Shown here piece by piece: positions 17,215 to 26,495 of a stretch of 64,000 bases of DNA. The translations under genes and the position numbers were made by a program. A model generated the notes under the pieces. It had not been told where the DNA came from, did not search any database, and saw nothing but the letters and a program-made list of their open reading frames with translations. Location of the stretch: assembly GCA_016218925.1 (NCBI GenBank), contig JACRCR010000160.1, positions 25,718-89,717 on the forward strand. Reading direction: 5' to 3'. Origin of the DNA: Deltaproteobacteria bacterium (GTDB lineage: Bacteria > Desulfobacterota > Binatia > UBA1149 > CAITLU01). How positions within the stretch are numbered: position 1 is the stretch's first letter; each line of letters starts with the position of its first letter.

Positions 17215-18636
17215 GTGGTCGCATCGCGCGCTGATCAACCAACCGCTTCGCGGAGTGCGGCGCGCGCGGCCGCGCCGGTGGAGGGCGTCGCTGGTCCGCG
17301 ACCCGAACAGATCGAAGACCACATGCGTGCTCGGATGCGAGACGTTCTCGCCTCGCGCTCGACCGCTGCGGCGTTGGTAGTCCTGACCGGAACCGGCGCA
17401 TTCTGCGCGATCAAACTCTGGTTGACGCCGGGCGCGGCGCTGTCGGGGTATGCGCCGCTGCTCGGGCTCGCGTTGTTTCAGGTCGTGGTGCTGATGTGCG
17501 TGCAGCGCGGCGCGACGACCTCGCTGCTGGAGCGGGTGCTGGTTGCGGACATGGCGGCGGTCTGCGCGGCGATCGCTTGGGCAGGAGTAGTACCGGGCCG
17601 CGCCACGGGTTCGGACTTTTTCCTGATGGGCCTGGCGATGCTCGGCGCCGCGCTGGTGCCGTGGAGACCGCGATCTCAGGCGACGCTCGCCGTGGTGGCC
17701 GCCATTGCGATCCTCGCCAACGCTTATGGTGCCAACGCAGCGATGACGGGCACGGTGGACTTCCGCACCTTCGTGCCCGCGGCGGTGCTGCTCGGCGCGT
17801 CGGTGTACACCAGTTACACGTTGCAGGCGGCCGAGCTGCAGAGCGCGCGCGCCGACCTGCTGCGGCGAAGCGCCGAAGCGGAGACCAGGGAGCAGAGCAT
17901 GATGCTCGAACGCAATGTCCTGGAGCGCACCGCGGAATTCCAGGCGGCCAACGACGAGCTCGAAGCTTTCAGCTACTCGGTATCGCACGATCTGCGTGCA
18001 CCGCTGCGTGCGATGGACGCTCTGAGTCAGGCGCTGCTCGAGGACTACGGGGCCAGTCTCGACATCGATGCCAGGGACTACCTGCAGCGCATCCGCGGGG
18101 AGACGGGCCGCCTGGGAGATCTGATCGACGATCTCCTGCGTCTCTCCCGGGTGACCAGATCGATCATGACGCGAGAAGTGGTCGATTTGAGCGCCGTCGC
18201 GTCGATCGAGGCGGCGAGGCTGCGCAGTTCGTGCCCGCAGCGCGACGTGCAATTCGTGATCGCGCCCGGCATGCACGCGAGTTGTGACGGCGCCCTGGTT
18301 CGGGTGCTGCTCGAGAACCTGCTCGGGAACGCGTTCAAGTTCACTCGCAAGACGGCGCGTGCACGCATCGAGTTCGGTTTCGAGCAGCACGACTCCGGCC
18401 GCGTCTACGTGGTCAGGGACAACGGAGTCGGCTTCGACATGGCGCACGTCAGCAAGGTCTTCGAGGCGTTCGAGCGTCTGCACAGCGCAGACGATTTCGA
18501 AGGAACAGGAATCGGGCTGACCACCGCCGACCGGATCGTCCGCCGGCATGGCGGTACCATCACGGCACATGCGCAACCCGGCGAGGGAGCCACGCTGCGC
18601 TTCACGCTGGGGCCCGCGGGGGAGGAGATTTCATGA
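17215..18636 (+). CDS. Membrane histidine kinase with 5-6 transmembrane sensor domain
   Basis: 473 residues from GTG 17215 (ATG 17323 is an alternative start). Residues 50-205 hold five or six hydrophobic segments, a membrane-embedded sensor like MASE-type domains. A short coiled linker (205-250) leads to the H-box S-Y-S-V-S-H-D-L-R-A-P-L with His258, then N, G1 (R-D-N-G-V-G-F-D) and G2 (G-T-G-I-G-L) ATP-binding motifs. The H-box type is that of phytochrome-like kinases. The stop codon overlaps the next gene, a single-domain response regulator, by 4 bp: a two-component pair. Confidence 0.9.
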   Translation: MVASRADQPTASRSAARAAAPVEGVAGPRPEQIEDHMRARMRDVLASRSTAAALVVLTGTGAFCAIKLWLTPGAALSGYAPLLGLALFQVVVLMCVQRGATTSLLERVLVADMAAVCAAIAWAGVVPGRATGSDFFLMGLAMLGAALVPWRPRSQATLAVVAAIAILANAYGANAAMTGTVDFRTFVPAAVLLGASVYTSYTLQAAELQSARADLLRRSAEAETREQSMMLERNVLERTAEFQAANDELEAFSYSVSHDLRAPLRAMDALSQALLEDYGASLDIDARDYLQRIRGETGRLGDLIDDLLRLSRVTRSIMTREVVDLSAVASIEAARLRSSCPQRDVQFVIAPGMHASCDGALVRVLLENLLGNAFKFTRKTARARIEFGFEQHDSGRVYVVRDNGVGFDMAHVSKVFEAFERLHSADDFEGTGIGLTTADRIVRRHGGTITAHAQPGEGATLRFTLGPAGEEIS

Positions 18637-19073
18637 ACGACCCGATCGTACTGTTGGTCGAAGACAACCCCAACGACGAACTGCTGACGATTCGCGCGCT
18701 GCGCAAGGAGAACATCGCCAACAACATAGTCGTTGCTCGCGATGGCCAGGAGGCGCTCGATTATCTCTTCGGCAACGGAGCGTACGCCGGGCGCGATTTG
18801 TCGGTCCTGCCGCAGGTGATGCTGCTCGACCTCAAGTTGCCCAAGGTCAGCGGGCTGGAGGTGCTCGCGCGCGTGCGCGCCGACGAGAGGCTGAAGGCTC
18901 TTCCTGTGGTCATCCTGACGTCGTCGGCAATGGACCGCGACATCGTCGACGGCTATCGCCTCGGCGCCAACAGCTACGTTCAGAAATCGGTCAGCGCGGA
19001 GGATTTCAGGCAGGCAGTGCAGCGGCTCGGGCTGTTCTGGCTCCTGGTGAACAAGGTGCCGAGCACGTTCTGA
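18633..19073 (+). CDS. Single-domain response regulator (Rcp1/CheY-like)
   Basis: 146 residues: L-L-V-E-D-N-P-N-D-E at the N-terminus (acidic pocket), phosphoacceptor Asp in M-L-L-D-L-K-L-P-K-V-S-G and the Thr/Ser-Lys end block (I-L-T-S-S-A...Y-V-Q-K). No output domain, as in the Rcp1 family paired with phytochrome-type kinases. It overlaps the kinase stop by 4 bp and is the likely phosphotransfer partner. It may act through protein-protein contact or as a relay to another kinase. Confidence 0.92.
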   Translation: MNDPIVLLVEDNPNDELLTIRALRKENIANNIVVARDGQEALDYLFGNGAYAGRDLSVLPQVMLLDLKLPKVSGLEVLARVRADERLKALPVVILTSSAMDRDIVDGYRLGANSYVQKSVSAEDFRQAVQRLGLFWLLVNKVPSTF

Positions 19074-19179
19074 CCTCCCTGACCGATTCGAAGCCGCCCG
19101 AGGGACTGCGAGTCCGGATCGCGGCGCGCGGACGCGGCGGCCGCGCATCGATCGAAGGCACGACGAGGAGGACGGCGAT

Positions 19180-19839
19180 ATGGCGCCAGTTGACGTCTAC
19201 GAAGCGATGCGCACCACGCGAGCGGTGCGCAGACTGAGGTCCGATCCGATTCCCGACGATGTGCTGCGGCGGGTGCTCGAGGCCGCGACCTGGGGGCCGA
19301 CCGGCGGTAACCGTCAGCCGTGGCGCGTGATCGCAGTGCGCGACGCCGCCAAGAAGAGCCGCCTGCAGCAACTCTACGAAGCACCCTGGCGTGCCTACTC
19401 AGCCGCTCACCGAGAGGCACTGGCGGCGGCGCCGTCCGACGTCAACGAGCGCGATGCGCGGATGCTCGCGGCAGCCGACCACCTCGCATCGCACCTGGGC
19501 GAGGCTCCGGTGATCCTGGTCTTCTGCTTCAACGCCAGGTTGATGGCGATCACCGACTCGGTGCTCGACCGTCCCTCGGTGGTTGGTGGAGCATCCGTGT
19601 ACCCGTCGGTGCAGAACACGCTGCTCGCGTGTCGCGCCGAAGGCCTCGGTTGCACGCTGACGACGTTGCTGTGCATCGCTGAGCCGCAGGTCAAGGAACT
19701 GCTCGAGATTCCACAGGAATGGGGCACCTGCGCATTCGTTCCGATCGGCTATCCGGTCGGTCGCGGTCACGGCCCGGTCAGCCGTCGCCCGCTCGAGACC
19801 ATGGCGTACGCCGACGCGTGGGGAGAACCGCTTCGTTGA
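19180..19839 (+). CDS. Nitroreductase family protein
   Basis: 219 residues starting at ATG 19180 after GAGGAGGA. It has the family opening V-Y-E-A-M-R-T-T-R-A-V-R-R-L, the W-G-P-T-G-G-N-R-Q-P-W-R flavin/phosphate region and a C-terminal A-E-G-L-G-C-T-L-T-T-L. Role: FMN-dependent NAD(P)H oxidoreductase; substrate unknown. Its TGA overlaps the probable TTG start of the LolA-like gene (TTGA), so it may be the first gene of the envelope operon, although functionally it looks unrelated. Confidence 0.85.
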   Translation: MAPVDVYEAMRTTRAVRRLRSDPIPDDVLRRVLEAATWGPTGGNRQPWRVIAVRDAAKKSRLQQLYEAPWRAYSAAHREALAAAPSDVNERDARMLAAADHLASHLGEAPVILVFCFNARLMAITDSVLDRPSVVGGASVYPSVQNTLLACRAEGLGCTLTTLLCIAEPQVKELLEIPQEWGTCAFVPIGYPVGRGHGPVSRRPLETMAYADAWGEPLR

Positions 19840-20705
19840 GACCGGGCGGCCGACATCACCGCGGATGGCGACTGGCCGCCCGGTGCGTCGCGACCGTCGT
19901 GCTCGCGCGGCTGGGTGTGGCGACGCTGGCGCTTGTGGATGTCGTTGCGCTCGCGTCGCTGGACATCGGTGCGCTCGCACAGACGGAGCCGCCCCGGAGC
20001 GCCGCGGCCGATGCGCGCGCCGGCGCGCTGGCACGCGAGATTCTCGATCACGTCGACGACCTGTTTCGCGGGCAGGCCAGTCACGGGCGTGCGCGCATGA
20101 GCGTCACCACCGAGCACTGGCAGCGCAGCCTCGAGCTGGAGTTCTGGAGCAAGGGCAAGGAGCGATCGCTGATCCGCATCACTGCGCCGAAGAAGGAGCA
20201 GGACACCGCCACTTTGCGTTCGGGAAACGACCTGTGGAACTTCCTTCCCAAGGTGAAGCGCGTCGTCAAGCTACCCTCCTCGATGCTCGGTGCGTCGTGG
20301 ATGGGCTCGCACTTCAGCAACGACGATCTGGTCAAAGACAGTCGCATGGCCGACGACTACGCGCTTTCGATCAGTTTTCGTGGCGTTCGCGACGGCGCCG
20401 AGGTGATCGAGGTCACCGGTATCCCGCACCCCGACGCCGCAGTGGTGTGGGGCAAGGTGGTCGTGGAGGTACTGGCCGCCGACCGGATGCCGCGGGCTAT
20501 CGGCTACTACGACGAACAGATGAAACTGGCGCGGACACTGACATACCACGACGTCGCCGCCTTGGGCGGGCGCCGCCTGCCGACGCGGATGTCGATGCAG
20601 CCGGCCGACGAGACCGCCGAGTCCACCGAGGTGCTCTGGCTCGAGATCGCCTTCGACGTCGATCTGCCGGACGAGATGTTCTCGCTGCGCAGCCTGCAGC
20701 AGTGA
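19836..20705 (+). CDS. LolA-like outer membrane lipoprotein-sorting protein
   Basis: About 289 residues if started at TTG 19836, which overlaps the previous stop codon and gives a signal peptide (hydrophobic stretch ending A-L-A-Q). The frame is open further upstream, but that part reads as a shadow of the nitroreductase. The mature protein has the LolA-like block A-R-M-S-V-T-T-E-H-W, then W-N-F-L-P-K-V-K-R-V-V-K-L-P and S-W-M-G-S-H-F-S-N-D-D-L-V-K, typical of the 'outer membrane lipoprotein-sorting protein' family. Periplasmic carrier of lipid or lipoprotein is the family role. Followed seven bases later by an FtsX permease. Confidence 0.8.
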   Translation: MRPGGRHHRGWRLAARCVATVVLARLGVATLALVDVVALASLDIGALAQTEPPRSAAADARAGALAREILDHVDDLFRGQASHGRARMSVTTEHWQRSLELEFWSKGKERSLIRITAPKKEQDTATLRSGNDLWNFLPKVKRVVKLPSSMLGASWMGSHFSNDDLVKDSRMADDYALSISFRGVRDGAEVIEVTGIPHPDAAVVWGKVVVEVLAADRMPRAIGYYDEQMKLARTLTYHDVAALGGRRLPTRMSMQPADETAESTEVLWLEIAFDVDLPDEMFSLRSLQQ

Positions 20706-20711
20706 CGTGCG

Positions 20712-21923
20712 ATGATACGGATGGGCTGGCGAAATCTGTGGCGCAACCGGCGGCGCACCGCATTGACGATGACCACGGTGGGTTTTGCCACCGCGATCCT
20801 GGTGCTCACGCAGGCGCTGATGCACGGGATGGTAGAAGGTACCGCGCGCAACGCCACCGACACTTTCGTCGGTGAGGTACAGGTTCACGCGCCTGGCTGG
20901 GTCACCGACCGTTCCTTCTACAATTCGCTGGCGGCGCCGCGTCCGGTTCTGGCCGCGCTCGCCGAGGCTGGCCTGCCCGCGGCTCCCAGAGCGTACGGCT
21001 TCGGCCTGACCGCGCGCGCCAACAAATCGGCAGGCGCGATGTTCTGGGGCGTCGACCCGGCCGCCGAGGCCGGTGCGTTCGATCTGCCCGCGAGTCTGGA
21101 ACGCGGCAGCTTCCTGACGGCGGCGGCCAGCCGCGAGGTGGTGCTGGGGCGCAAGCTGGCGCGCTCGCTCGAAGCTGACGTCGGCAGCGAAGTCATAGCG
21201 GTGGTCGAAGCCGGCGACGGGTCGATAGGCAACGAGCTGTTCACCGTGGTCGGCATTCTGCAGGGACTCGGCGAGACCGCCGATCGCAGCGCGGCGATCC
21301 TGCACAGCGACGACTTCAACGCTCTCTTCGTAGCCGGCGGGCGCATCCATGAGATCGCCGTCAATACACGCGGCGCGGTCGCGCCGGATCGGCTCGAAGC
21401 TCGTGTGGTCGCGCTCGCCCGCGACGCCGACGTCCGCACCTGGCGCGAACTGCTGCCGATGGTTTCCGACATGCTCGGCGTGCTCGACGCGAGCCTGTGG
21501 ATCTTCTCGTCGGTGTTCCTGCTGGCGGCGGGCCTCGGAGTGACCAACACGATGTTGATGGCCGTCTACGAGCGCACCCACGAGTTCGGCGTGCTCAAGG
21601 CGCTCGGAACGCCGCCGCTGCGCATCGCCGCCGATGTCGCCGTCGAGGCGCTGCTGCTGGCGGTGGTCGCCACGGGTATCGGTGCCGGCGCAGGGACGGC
21701 CGGCGCGCTGGCGCTGCAACGCTGGGGAATCGACACCGCTGCCTGGGCAGGTTCGACTTCGCTGGCCGGTGTCGCGTTCGATCCGATCTGGCGTGCGAGC
21801 TTCTCGCTCGGCGCGCTGACGACGCCGGTGCTGACCATGTGGCTCGTCTGTGTGTTGGCGGCCGTGTATCCGGCCGCCTCGGTGGCCAGGCTGCGGGCTG
21901 TCGAAGCCATCGGCCGCACCTGA
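20712..21923 (+). CDS. ABC transporter permease, FtsX/LolE type (first)
   Basis: 403 residues. N-terminal M-G-W-R-N-L-W-R-N-R-R-R-T-A-L-T precedes the first membrane span; a large periplasmic MacB-like domain (about 45-250) follows, and three more spans lie in the C-terminal third with the L-K-A-L-G-T-P-P-L-R coupling segment. This is the topology of LolC/LolE/MacB permeases, which extract lipoproteins or other lipid-linked substrates from the inner membrane. It forms a pair with the next gene. Confidence 0.88.
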   Translation: MIRMGWRNLWRNRRRTALTMTTVGFATAILVLTQALMHGMVEGTARNATDTFVGEVQVHAPGWVTDRSFYNSLAAPRPVLAALAEAGLPAAPRAYGFGLTARANKSAGAMFWGVDPAAEAGAFDLPASLERGSFLTAAASREVVLGRKLARSLEADVGSEVIAVVEAGDGSIGNELFTVVGILQGLGETADRSAAILHSDDFNALFVAGGRIHEIAVNTRGAVAPDRLEARVVALARDADVRTWRELLPMVSDMLGVLDASLWIFSSVFLLAAGLGVTNTMLMAVYERTHEFGVLKALGTPPLRIAADVAVEALLLAVVATGIGAGAGTAGALALQRWGIDTAAWAGSTSLAGVAFDPIWRASFSLGALTTPVLTMWLVCVLAAVYPAASVARLRAVEAIGRT

Positions 21924-21931
21924 GGAAGGCG

Positions 21932-23173
21932 ATGATCGCACGCATGGCATGGCGCAATCTGTGGCGCCGCAAACGACGGACGCTGATCACGGTGGCTTCG
22001 ATCTCTCTGGGTCTGGCGTGCGTGGTGTTCTTCCTTTCGCTCGCTGAAGGTGTCTACGCGCAGCTGGTCGACGACGCGGTGCGGATGCTGGCCGGCCACG
22101 TGACGGTCGAGCACGAGTCGTACCGCGACGCACCGGCGGTCGACCTGGTGGTCGCCGATGCCTCGTCGCTGCGACGCCGCATCGAAGGCGTGGAGGCGGT
22201 AGCAGCGACGAAGCTGCTGATCGCCGGCCAGGGAATCGCCCGAAGCGGACGCGGAGCGGTCGGCGTTTCGATAGTCGGCGTCGAACCGCAGGTCGAGGCG
22301 AAGACCTCGCCGCTGGCGCGCAAGATGATTGCGGGGCGTTATCTCGAGTCCGGCGACGAGAGTCTGGCGGTGATCGGCAGCGCACTGGCCGAGCGGCTCG
22401 GACTGACCCCGGGCAACAAGCTCGTGATTGCGAGCAACGATCGCGACGGCAACCTGGTCGAGCGACTTTTTCGTGTCAGCGGGATCTTCAAGACCGGTGC
22501 CGAAGAGATCGACGGCTATCTGGTGGAAGTGCGCCTGGCCGACTCGCGCGGGCTGTTCGGCCTGGGCGCGGACGACGTGACCCAACTCGGCGTGCTGGTC
22601 CGCCCCGGCTACGACCCCGCGCGTCTGCGCGAGCAATTGGCCGCGGCGATCGGCGACGCAGAGATCGGCCGCCTGAACCTGGCGGTGCGTCCGTGGCAGG
22701 AGGTGATTCCCGAACTCGCCGCCTTCATACGTCTCGACCGCGTGTCCGACCACACCTTTCAGGCCCTGCTGGTGGTGCTGGTGCTGTCGACGATCCTGAA
22801 CACGCTGGTGATGGCGGTGCTCGAGCGCGAGCGCGAACTGGGCGTGATGCTGGCTCTGGGGACCTCGCGCGGGCGGCTGGCGACGCTGGTACTGGTGGAG
22901 GCCGCGATTCTGGCCGCGATCGGTTGCACGGCCGGACTCGCGCTCGGCGGCGCCGTTTCGGGTCTCGTACAGGTGTACGGATGGGATCTGAGCAGCCTGT
23001 ATCCCAACGGGATGACTCTTTCGGGACTGGCCTTGTCGACGACGATCCATGCGCGCGTGAGCGCGCACAAACTCTTCGTCATCGGCGCGCTGGTCTTCGC
23101 CGCGACGGTGATCCTGGCGCTGTTCCCGGCCTTTCGCGCGGCCCGGGTCAGCGCCCTCGAGGGTGCGCGATGA
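21932..23173 (+). CDS. ABC transporter permease, FtsX/LolC type (second)
   Basis: 413 residues from ATG 21932, after TGAGGAAGG. The same architecture as its neighbour: M-A-W-R-N-L-W-R-R-K-R-R-T-L-I-T, one span, a long extracytoplasmic domain, then three spans with G-V-M-L-A-L-G-T-S-R-G-R as coupling helix. The two permeases are clearly paralogous at their N-termini but diverged elsewhere, so they probably form a heterodimer. Its stop overlaps the start of the ATPase by 4 bp. Confidence 0.88.
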   Translation: MIARMAWRNLWRRKRRTLITVASISLGLACVVFFLSLAEGVYAQLVDDAVRMLAGHVTVEHESYRDAPAVDLVVADASSLRRRIEGVEAVAATKLLIAGQGIARSGRGAVGVSIVGVEPQVEAKTSPLARKMIAGRYLESGDESLAVIGSALAERLGLTPGNKLVIASNDRDGNLVERLFRVSGIFKTGAEEIDGYLVEVRLADSRGLFGLGADDVTQLGVLVRPGYDPARLREQLAAAIGDAEIGRLNLAVRPWQEVIPELAAFIRLDRVSDHTFQALLVVLVLSTILNTLVMAVLERERELGVMLALGTSRGRLATLVLVEAAILAAIGCTAGLALGGAVSGLVQVYGWDLSSLYPNGMTLSGLALSTTIHARVSAHKLFVIGALVFAATVILALFPAFRAARVSALEGAR

Positions 23174-23919
23174 TTTCGCAGTCGAGTTGCCGAGGCGCCG
23201 GTGGATCCGGCCGCGTGATGCTGCGGCTGGCGTCGGTGACGAAGGAGTATCGCGACGGCGAAGTCGTCGTCCGGGCGCTACGCGGCGTCGATCTGGAGAT
23301 CGGCGCGGGCGAATTCGTGGCGATGGCGGGACCTTCAGGCTCGGGCAAGAGTACGCTGCTGCACATCGCCGGAGCGCTCGACCGGCCGACGGCGGGAAGC
23401 GTCGAAGTGGACGGCCACGATCTCGCCACGCTCAGCGAGCGCGAGCTGGCGCGCCTGCGGCGCGACCGCATCGGCTTCGTGTTCCAGAGTTACAATCTGA
23501 TCCCGGTGCTGACTGCAGCCGAGAACGCCGAATACATACTGATGCTCCAGGGAGTCGCCGCAGCGGCGCGTCGCCAGCGCGTGCGTGAGCTGCTGGCGGA
23601 GGTGGGTCTGACGGGCCTCGAAGACCGCTACCCGCGCGAACTCTCGGGAGGACAACAGCAGCGCGTCGCGATCGCGCGCTCGCTGGCTTCGGGTCCGGCT
23701 CTGGTGCTGGCCGATGAGCCCACCGCCAACGTCGACACGGCCACGGCCGATTCGCTGCTCGATTTGATGGAAAGGATGCACCACCAGCGCGGCGTCACGT
23801 TTCTGTTCTCGACTCACGATCCGCGCGTGATGCGCCGCTCTCACCGCTTGCTGGGACTCGTAGACGGACGCATCGAAGGCGACGGTGCGCCAGCCGATCT
23901 GCTCGATGGCAGGCTCTGA
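23170..23919 (+). CDS. ABC transporter ATP-binding protein, LolD/MacB type
   Basis: 249 residues from ATG 23170 (ATGA overlap); a second in-frame ATG at residue 16 would give the usual length of about 230. Walker A G-P-S-G-S-G-K-S-T-L-L, Q-loop F-V-F-Q-S-Y-N-L-I-P, signature L-S-G-G-Q-Q-Q-R-V-A-I-A-R, Walker B V-L-A-D-E-P-T-A-N-V-D and the H-loop T-H-D are all intact. It belongs to the LolD/MacB branch that powers FtsX-type permeases. It should energise the two permeases upstream. Confidence 0.93.
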   Translation: MISQSSCRGAGGSGRVMLRLASVTKEYRDGEVVVRALRGVDLEIGAGEFVAMAGPSGSGKSTLLHIAGALDRPTAGSVEVDGHDLATLSERELARLRRDRIGFVFQSYNLIPVLTAAENAEYILMLQGVAAAARRQRVRELLAEVGLTGLEDRYPRELSGGQQQRVAIARSLASGPALVLADEPTANVDTATADSLLDLMERMHHQRGVTFLFSTHDPRVMRRSHRLLGLVDGRIEGDGAPADLLDGRL

Positions 23920-25255
23920 CCCGAGCGTTACCGCCGCTCGCCGCTGCGCGTCGCTGGTCGTAGCGGGGCTGTGGCTGGCGGCGGCGACGCCCGTCGCGGC
24001 GCTGCTCGGTGACGTCGAGGGCAGCGGCGGCCTCGACGCGAACCTGCGCACGACGGTGCTGGGCATCGACAACTACCATGCACCTGCGCTGCTGGGCGAC
24101 CACGACTTCGACATGGCCTCGCAGACCCTGCTGCGCGCCGTCATCGCCGGACGCCCGAGCGACAGCCTGCGCTACGAAGTGCACGCCGTGCAGTCACTGG
24201 AGCAATCGACCGCGACCGGCGGCGCGGCCGCCGGTCTGGCGTCGCCGGTTGGCCCGTCGTCGTCGAACCGTGAACTGCGATATCGCGCGCTCGACTTCAC
24301 CTGGGCGCAGGACGACCGTGGTCAGTGGCGCAGCGGCCTGGTGCTGGACCGTGCCAACGCGACGTTGCGGCTAGGGGCTTTCGACGTGACCGCGGGCCGT
24401 CAGGCCATCACTTTCGGCCACACCTTCTTCTGGAGCCCGCTCGACGTGTTCTCGCCGTTCGACGCGCAGCAGTTCGACCGAGACTACAAACCCGGTGTCG
24501 ATGCGTTGCGGGTGGACGGCGATCTCGGCGCTCTCAGCGGCGTCACCTTGGTGGCCAGTGCGGGGCGCAGCATCGACGCGGCAGGCCAGGCTGCGCACGG
24601 CGGCTTTGCCGACGCGTCGTGGACAGGGTCGGCGCTGCTCGCGCGTGCATTCACGAACGTGGCGGGCTGGGACCTGGAGATCCAGGCGGGCAAGGTGTAC
24701 GCCGGCTGGCAAGTCGGGCTGGGCGCCACCGGTGAATGGCTCGGAGTGGACCTGCGGGTCGAGATGGCGGCGTTGCGCGCCGATTCCAGCCCGCCGCTGG
24801 TCATCGACTTGCCGGCGCCGATGCCGGATCTGGTGCGCGATGCCGAGACTCTCGTCGTCGGGGCGGGGCGTCGCTTCGATAACTCTCTGGATCTGCACGC
24901 GGAATATTTCCTGAACGGCAGCGGCGACGCCGATGATCTGGCGACCTCGCTCGCGCGCGTGTCGGGCGGTGCGTTGCTCGCCGCCAGCCGTCATCTGATC
25001 GGTGTTACCGCGGCCTACGAGCTGCTGCCGATCCTGGTCGCGCGACTGTCGTGGATCGTCTCGCTGGAAGACGGCTCGGGGCAGGTGCAGCCGGGTCTGA
25101 CCTGGTCGGCCGCCGACAACGTCGAAGTGTTGCTGGGCGCCTTCGTCTCGCACGGGCAGCGTCCCGATACGCCGGACTCGGGATCGGTAGATTTCCGCAG
25201 CGAGTTCGGCAGTTATCCGAGCGTGCTGTATCTGCAGCCGAAGATCTACTTCTGA
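23906..25255 (+). CDS. Outer membrane beta-barrel protein of the export operon
   Basis: 449 residues from ATG 23906; a start at 23885 is also possible. It overlaps the ATPase end. A signal peptide (about 30 residues, ending V-A-A) is followed by alternating polar/hydrophobic beta-strands; G-R-Q-A-I-T-F-G-H-T-F-F-W-S-P-L-D-V and F-D-R-D-Y-K-P-G-V-D-A are conserved-looking porin/DUF1302-like segments, and the protein ends in an aromatic residue (Y-F), usual for BAM-assembled barrels. As last gene of the LolA/FtsX/ABC operon it may be the outer-membrane end of the same route. Specific family uncertain. Confidence 0.7.
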   Translation: MAGSDPSVTAARRCASLVVAGLWLAAATPVAALLGDVEGSGGLDANLRTTVLGIDNYHAPALLGDHDFDMASQTLLRAVIAGRPSDSLRYEVHAVQSLEQSTATGGAAAGLASPVGPSSSNRELRYRALDFTWAQDDRGQWRSGLVLDRANATLRLGAFDVTAGRQAITFGHTFFWSPLDVFSPFDAQQFDRDYKPGVDALRVDGDLGALSGVTLVASAGRSIDAAGQAAHGGFADASWTGSALLARAFTNVAGWDLEIQAGKVYAGWQVGLGATGEWLGVDLRVEMAALRADSSPPLVIDLPAPMPDLVRDAETLVVGAGRRFDNSLDLHAEYFLNGSGDADDLATSLARVSGGALLAASRHLIGVTAAYELLPILVARLSWIVSLEDGSGQVQPGLTWSAADNVEVLLGAFVSHGQRPDTPDSGSVDFRSEFGSYPSVLYLQPKIYF

Positions 25256-25295
25256 GCGCCTCGGCGCTATCTCGTGGCAGGCGCGGAACGCGAGC

Positions 25296-26495
25296 CTACA
25301 GCATCGCAATCGCCTTGATCGCCATCACCTCGTTGGTGGCGTCCATGATCTGCAGCAGCTTGGCGTCGCGCATGTACTTCTCCAGACCGTACTCCTTGGA
25401 GATGCCGTATCCGCCGAGTACCTGAACCATCTCTACCGTGTGCTTCATCGCCATGTTGGTCGCGAAGACCCGCGCCGCCGCCGACAGCTTGAGGTCTCCG
25501 AGCGCGCTCTGCGCCAGAGTCCACGACGCTTTCCACAGCAGCCCGCGCGCCGCCTCGATCGCCTGGAAGCACTCGAAGAAGCGAAACCCTATCGCTTCGT
25601 GCTCGACGATCGGCCTGCCGAACTGCACCCGCTGCTTGGCGTAGCCGAGCGCTTCTTCGTACGCCGCCCTCATCAAACCGACGGCGAGATAGCCGACTCC
25701 GATGTTGCCGACGGTCTTTATGGCATTGTGGATCATCGGATAGTTCTCGCTCGGCGGTACCAGCATGTAATCGGCGGGAATGCGTGCGCCGTCGAAAGCG
25801 ACCGCCGCCTGGTTGAGCGCTCTCATGCCGATCTTGTCGAGCGCGTTGCCGCGCTGTACTTTCTCGCCGAGCGGCACCAGGAACACACCGGAGCCTGGAA
25901 TCCCCTTTGACGGGTCGACGCACGCGAAAACCAGAAAGAGGTCGGCGATGCCGCCGTTGCTGACGAAGCTCGACTTCTCGCCGTCGATCCGCCAATGGCC
26001 GCCGTCGCTGGTAGCGCGAGTGGCGTGGTGCACTGAGGGATCGTGATAGTTGCTGCCGTCCGAGCCGATGTTCCCTTCCGAGCTGCCCCACGCGGTGATG
26101 AGAGCACCGGTGTCGTCTTCGCAGTAGGGCCGCACGAACCTTTCGATCATGTCCTTGCGGTCGGGCGCCAGCACGCTGACGAACAACGGTGCCACCGGTG
26201 CGGCGAGCAACGTGGCGGTGATGCCGATCCCTCCCACGGCCAGTTCTTCCCACACGAGTGCGGTGGTCAGCGGGTCCAGCCCCATTCCGCCGAACTCTTC
26301 GCGGATTCCCATCTTGCCGAATCCGAGCTCGAAGGCCTGAGCGAGGACGTCTCTGAAAATCGCGCTGGTGAACACTTCGTCGGGGTTGGCGATCCTGTCG
26401 AGCGCGATCTCGGCCGGGCGCAGGACTTCGCGCGCGAATCTTCGCGCGAGTCCCTGGATTTCGAGCTGCTGGCGGGTTGGCGAGAAGTCGATCAT
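25296..26495 (-). CDS. Acyl-CoA dehydrogenase family protein
   Basis: 399 residues from ATG 26495, which overlaps the stop of the upstream gene by 4 bp. ACAD signatures: M-G-I-R-E-E-F-G-G-M-G-L-D, A-W-G-S-S-E-G-N-I-G-S-D, G-E-K-S-S-F-V-S-N-G, G-R-P-I-V-E-H-E-A-I and L-G-G-Y-G-I-S-K-E-Y-G. The C-terminal D-A-T-N-E-V replaces the usual G-T-N-E, keeping the Glu. Closely similar in style to the ACAD at 12148, so probably acting on a comparable CoA ester. Confidence 0.88.
   Translation of the reverse strand: MIDFSPTRQQLEIQGLARRFAREVLRPAEIALDRIANPDEVFTSAIFRDVLAQAFELGFGKMGIREEFGGMGLDPLTTALVWEELAVGGIGITATLLAAPVAPLFVSVLAPDRKDMIERFVRPYCEDDTGALITAWGSSEGNIGSDGSNYHDPSVHHATRATSDGGHWRIDGEKSSFVSNGGIADLFLVFACVDPSKGIPGSGVFLVPLGEKVQRGNALDKIGMRALNQAAVAFDGARIPADYMLVPPSENYPMIHNAIKTVGNIGVGYLAVGLMRAAYEEALGYAKQRVQFGRPIVEHEAIGFRFFECFQAIEAARGLLWKASWTLAQSALGDLKLSAAARVFATNMAMKHTVEMVQVLGGYGISKEYGLEKYMRDAKLLQIMDATNEVMAIKAIAML

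Noticed and set aside
22693-23169. Upstream in-frame extension of the ABC ATPase
   Set aside because: This part overlaps the permease in another frame; ATG 23170 with ATGA overlap and the domain start fit better.
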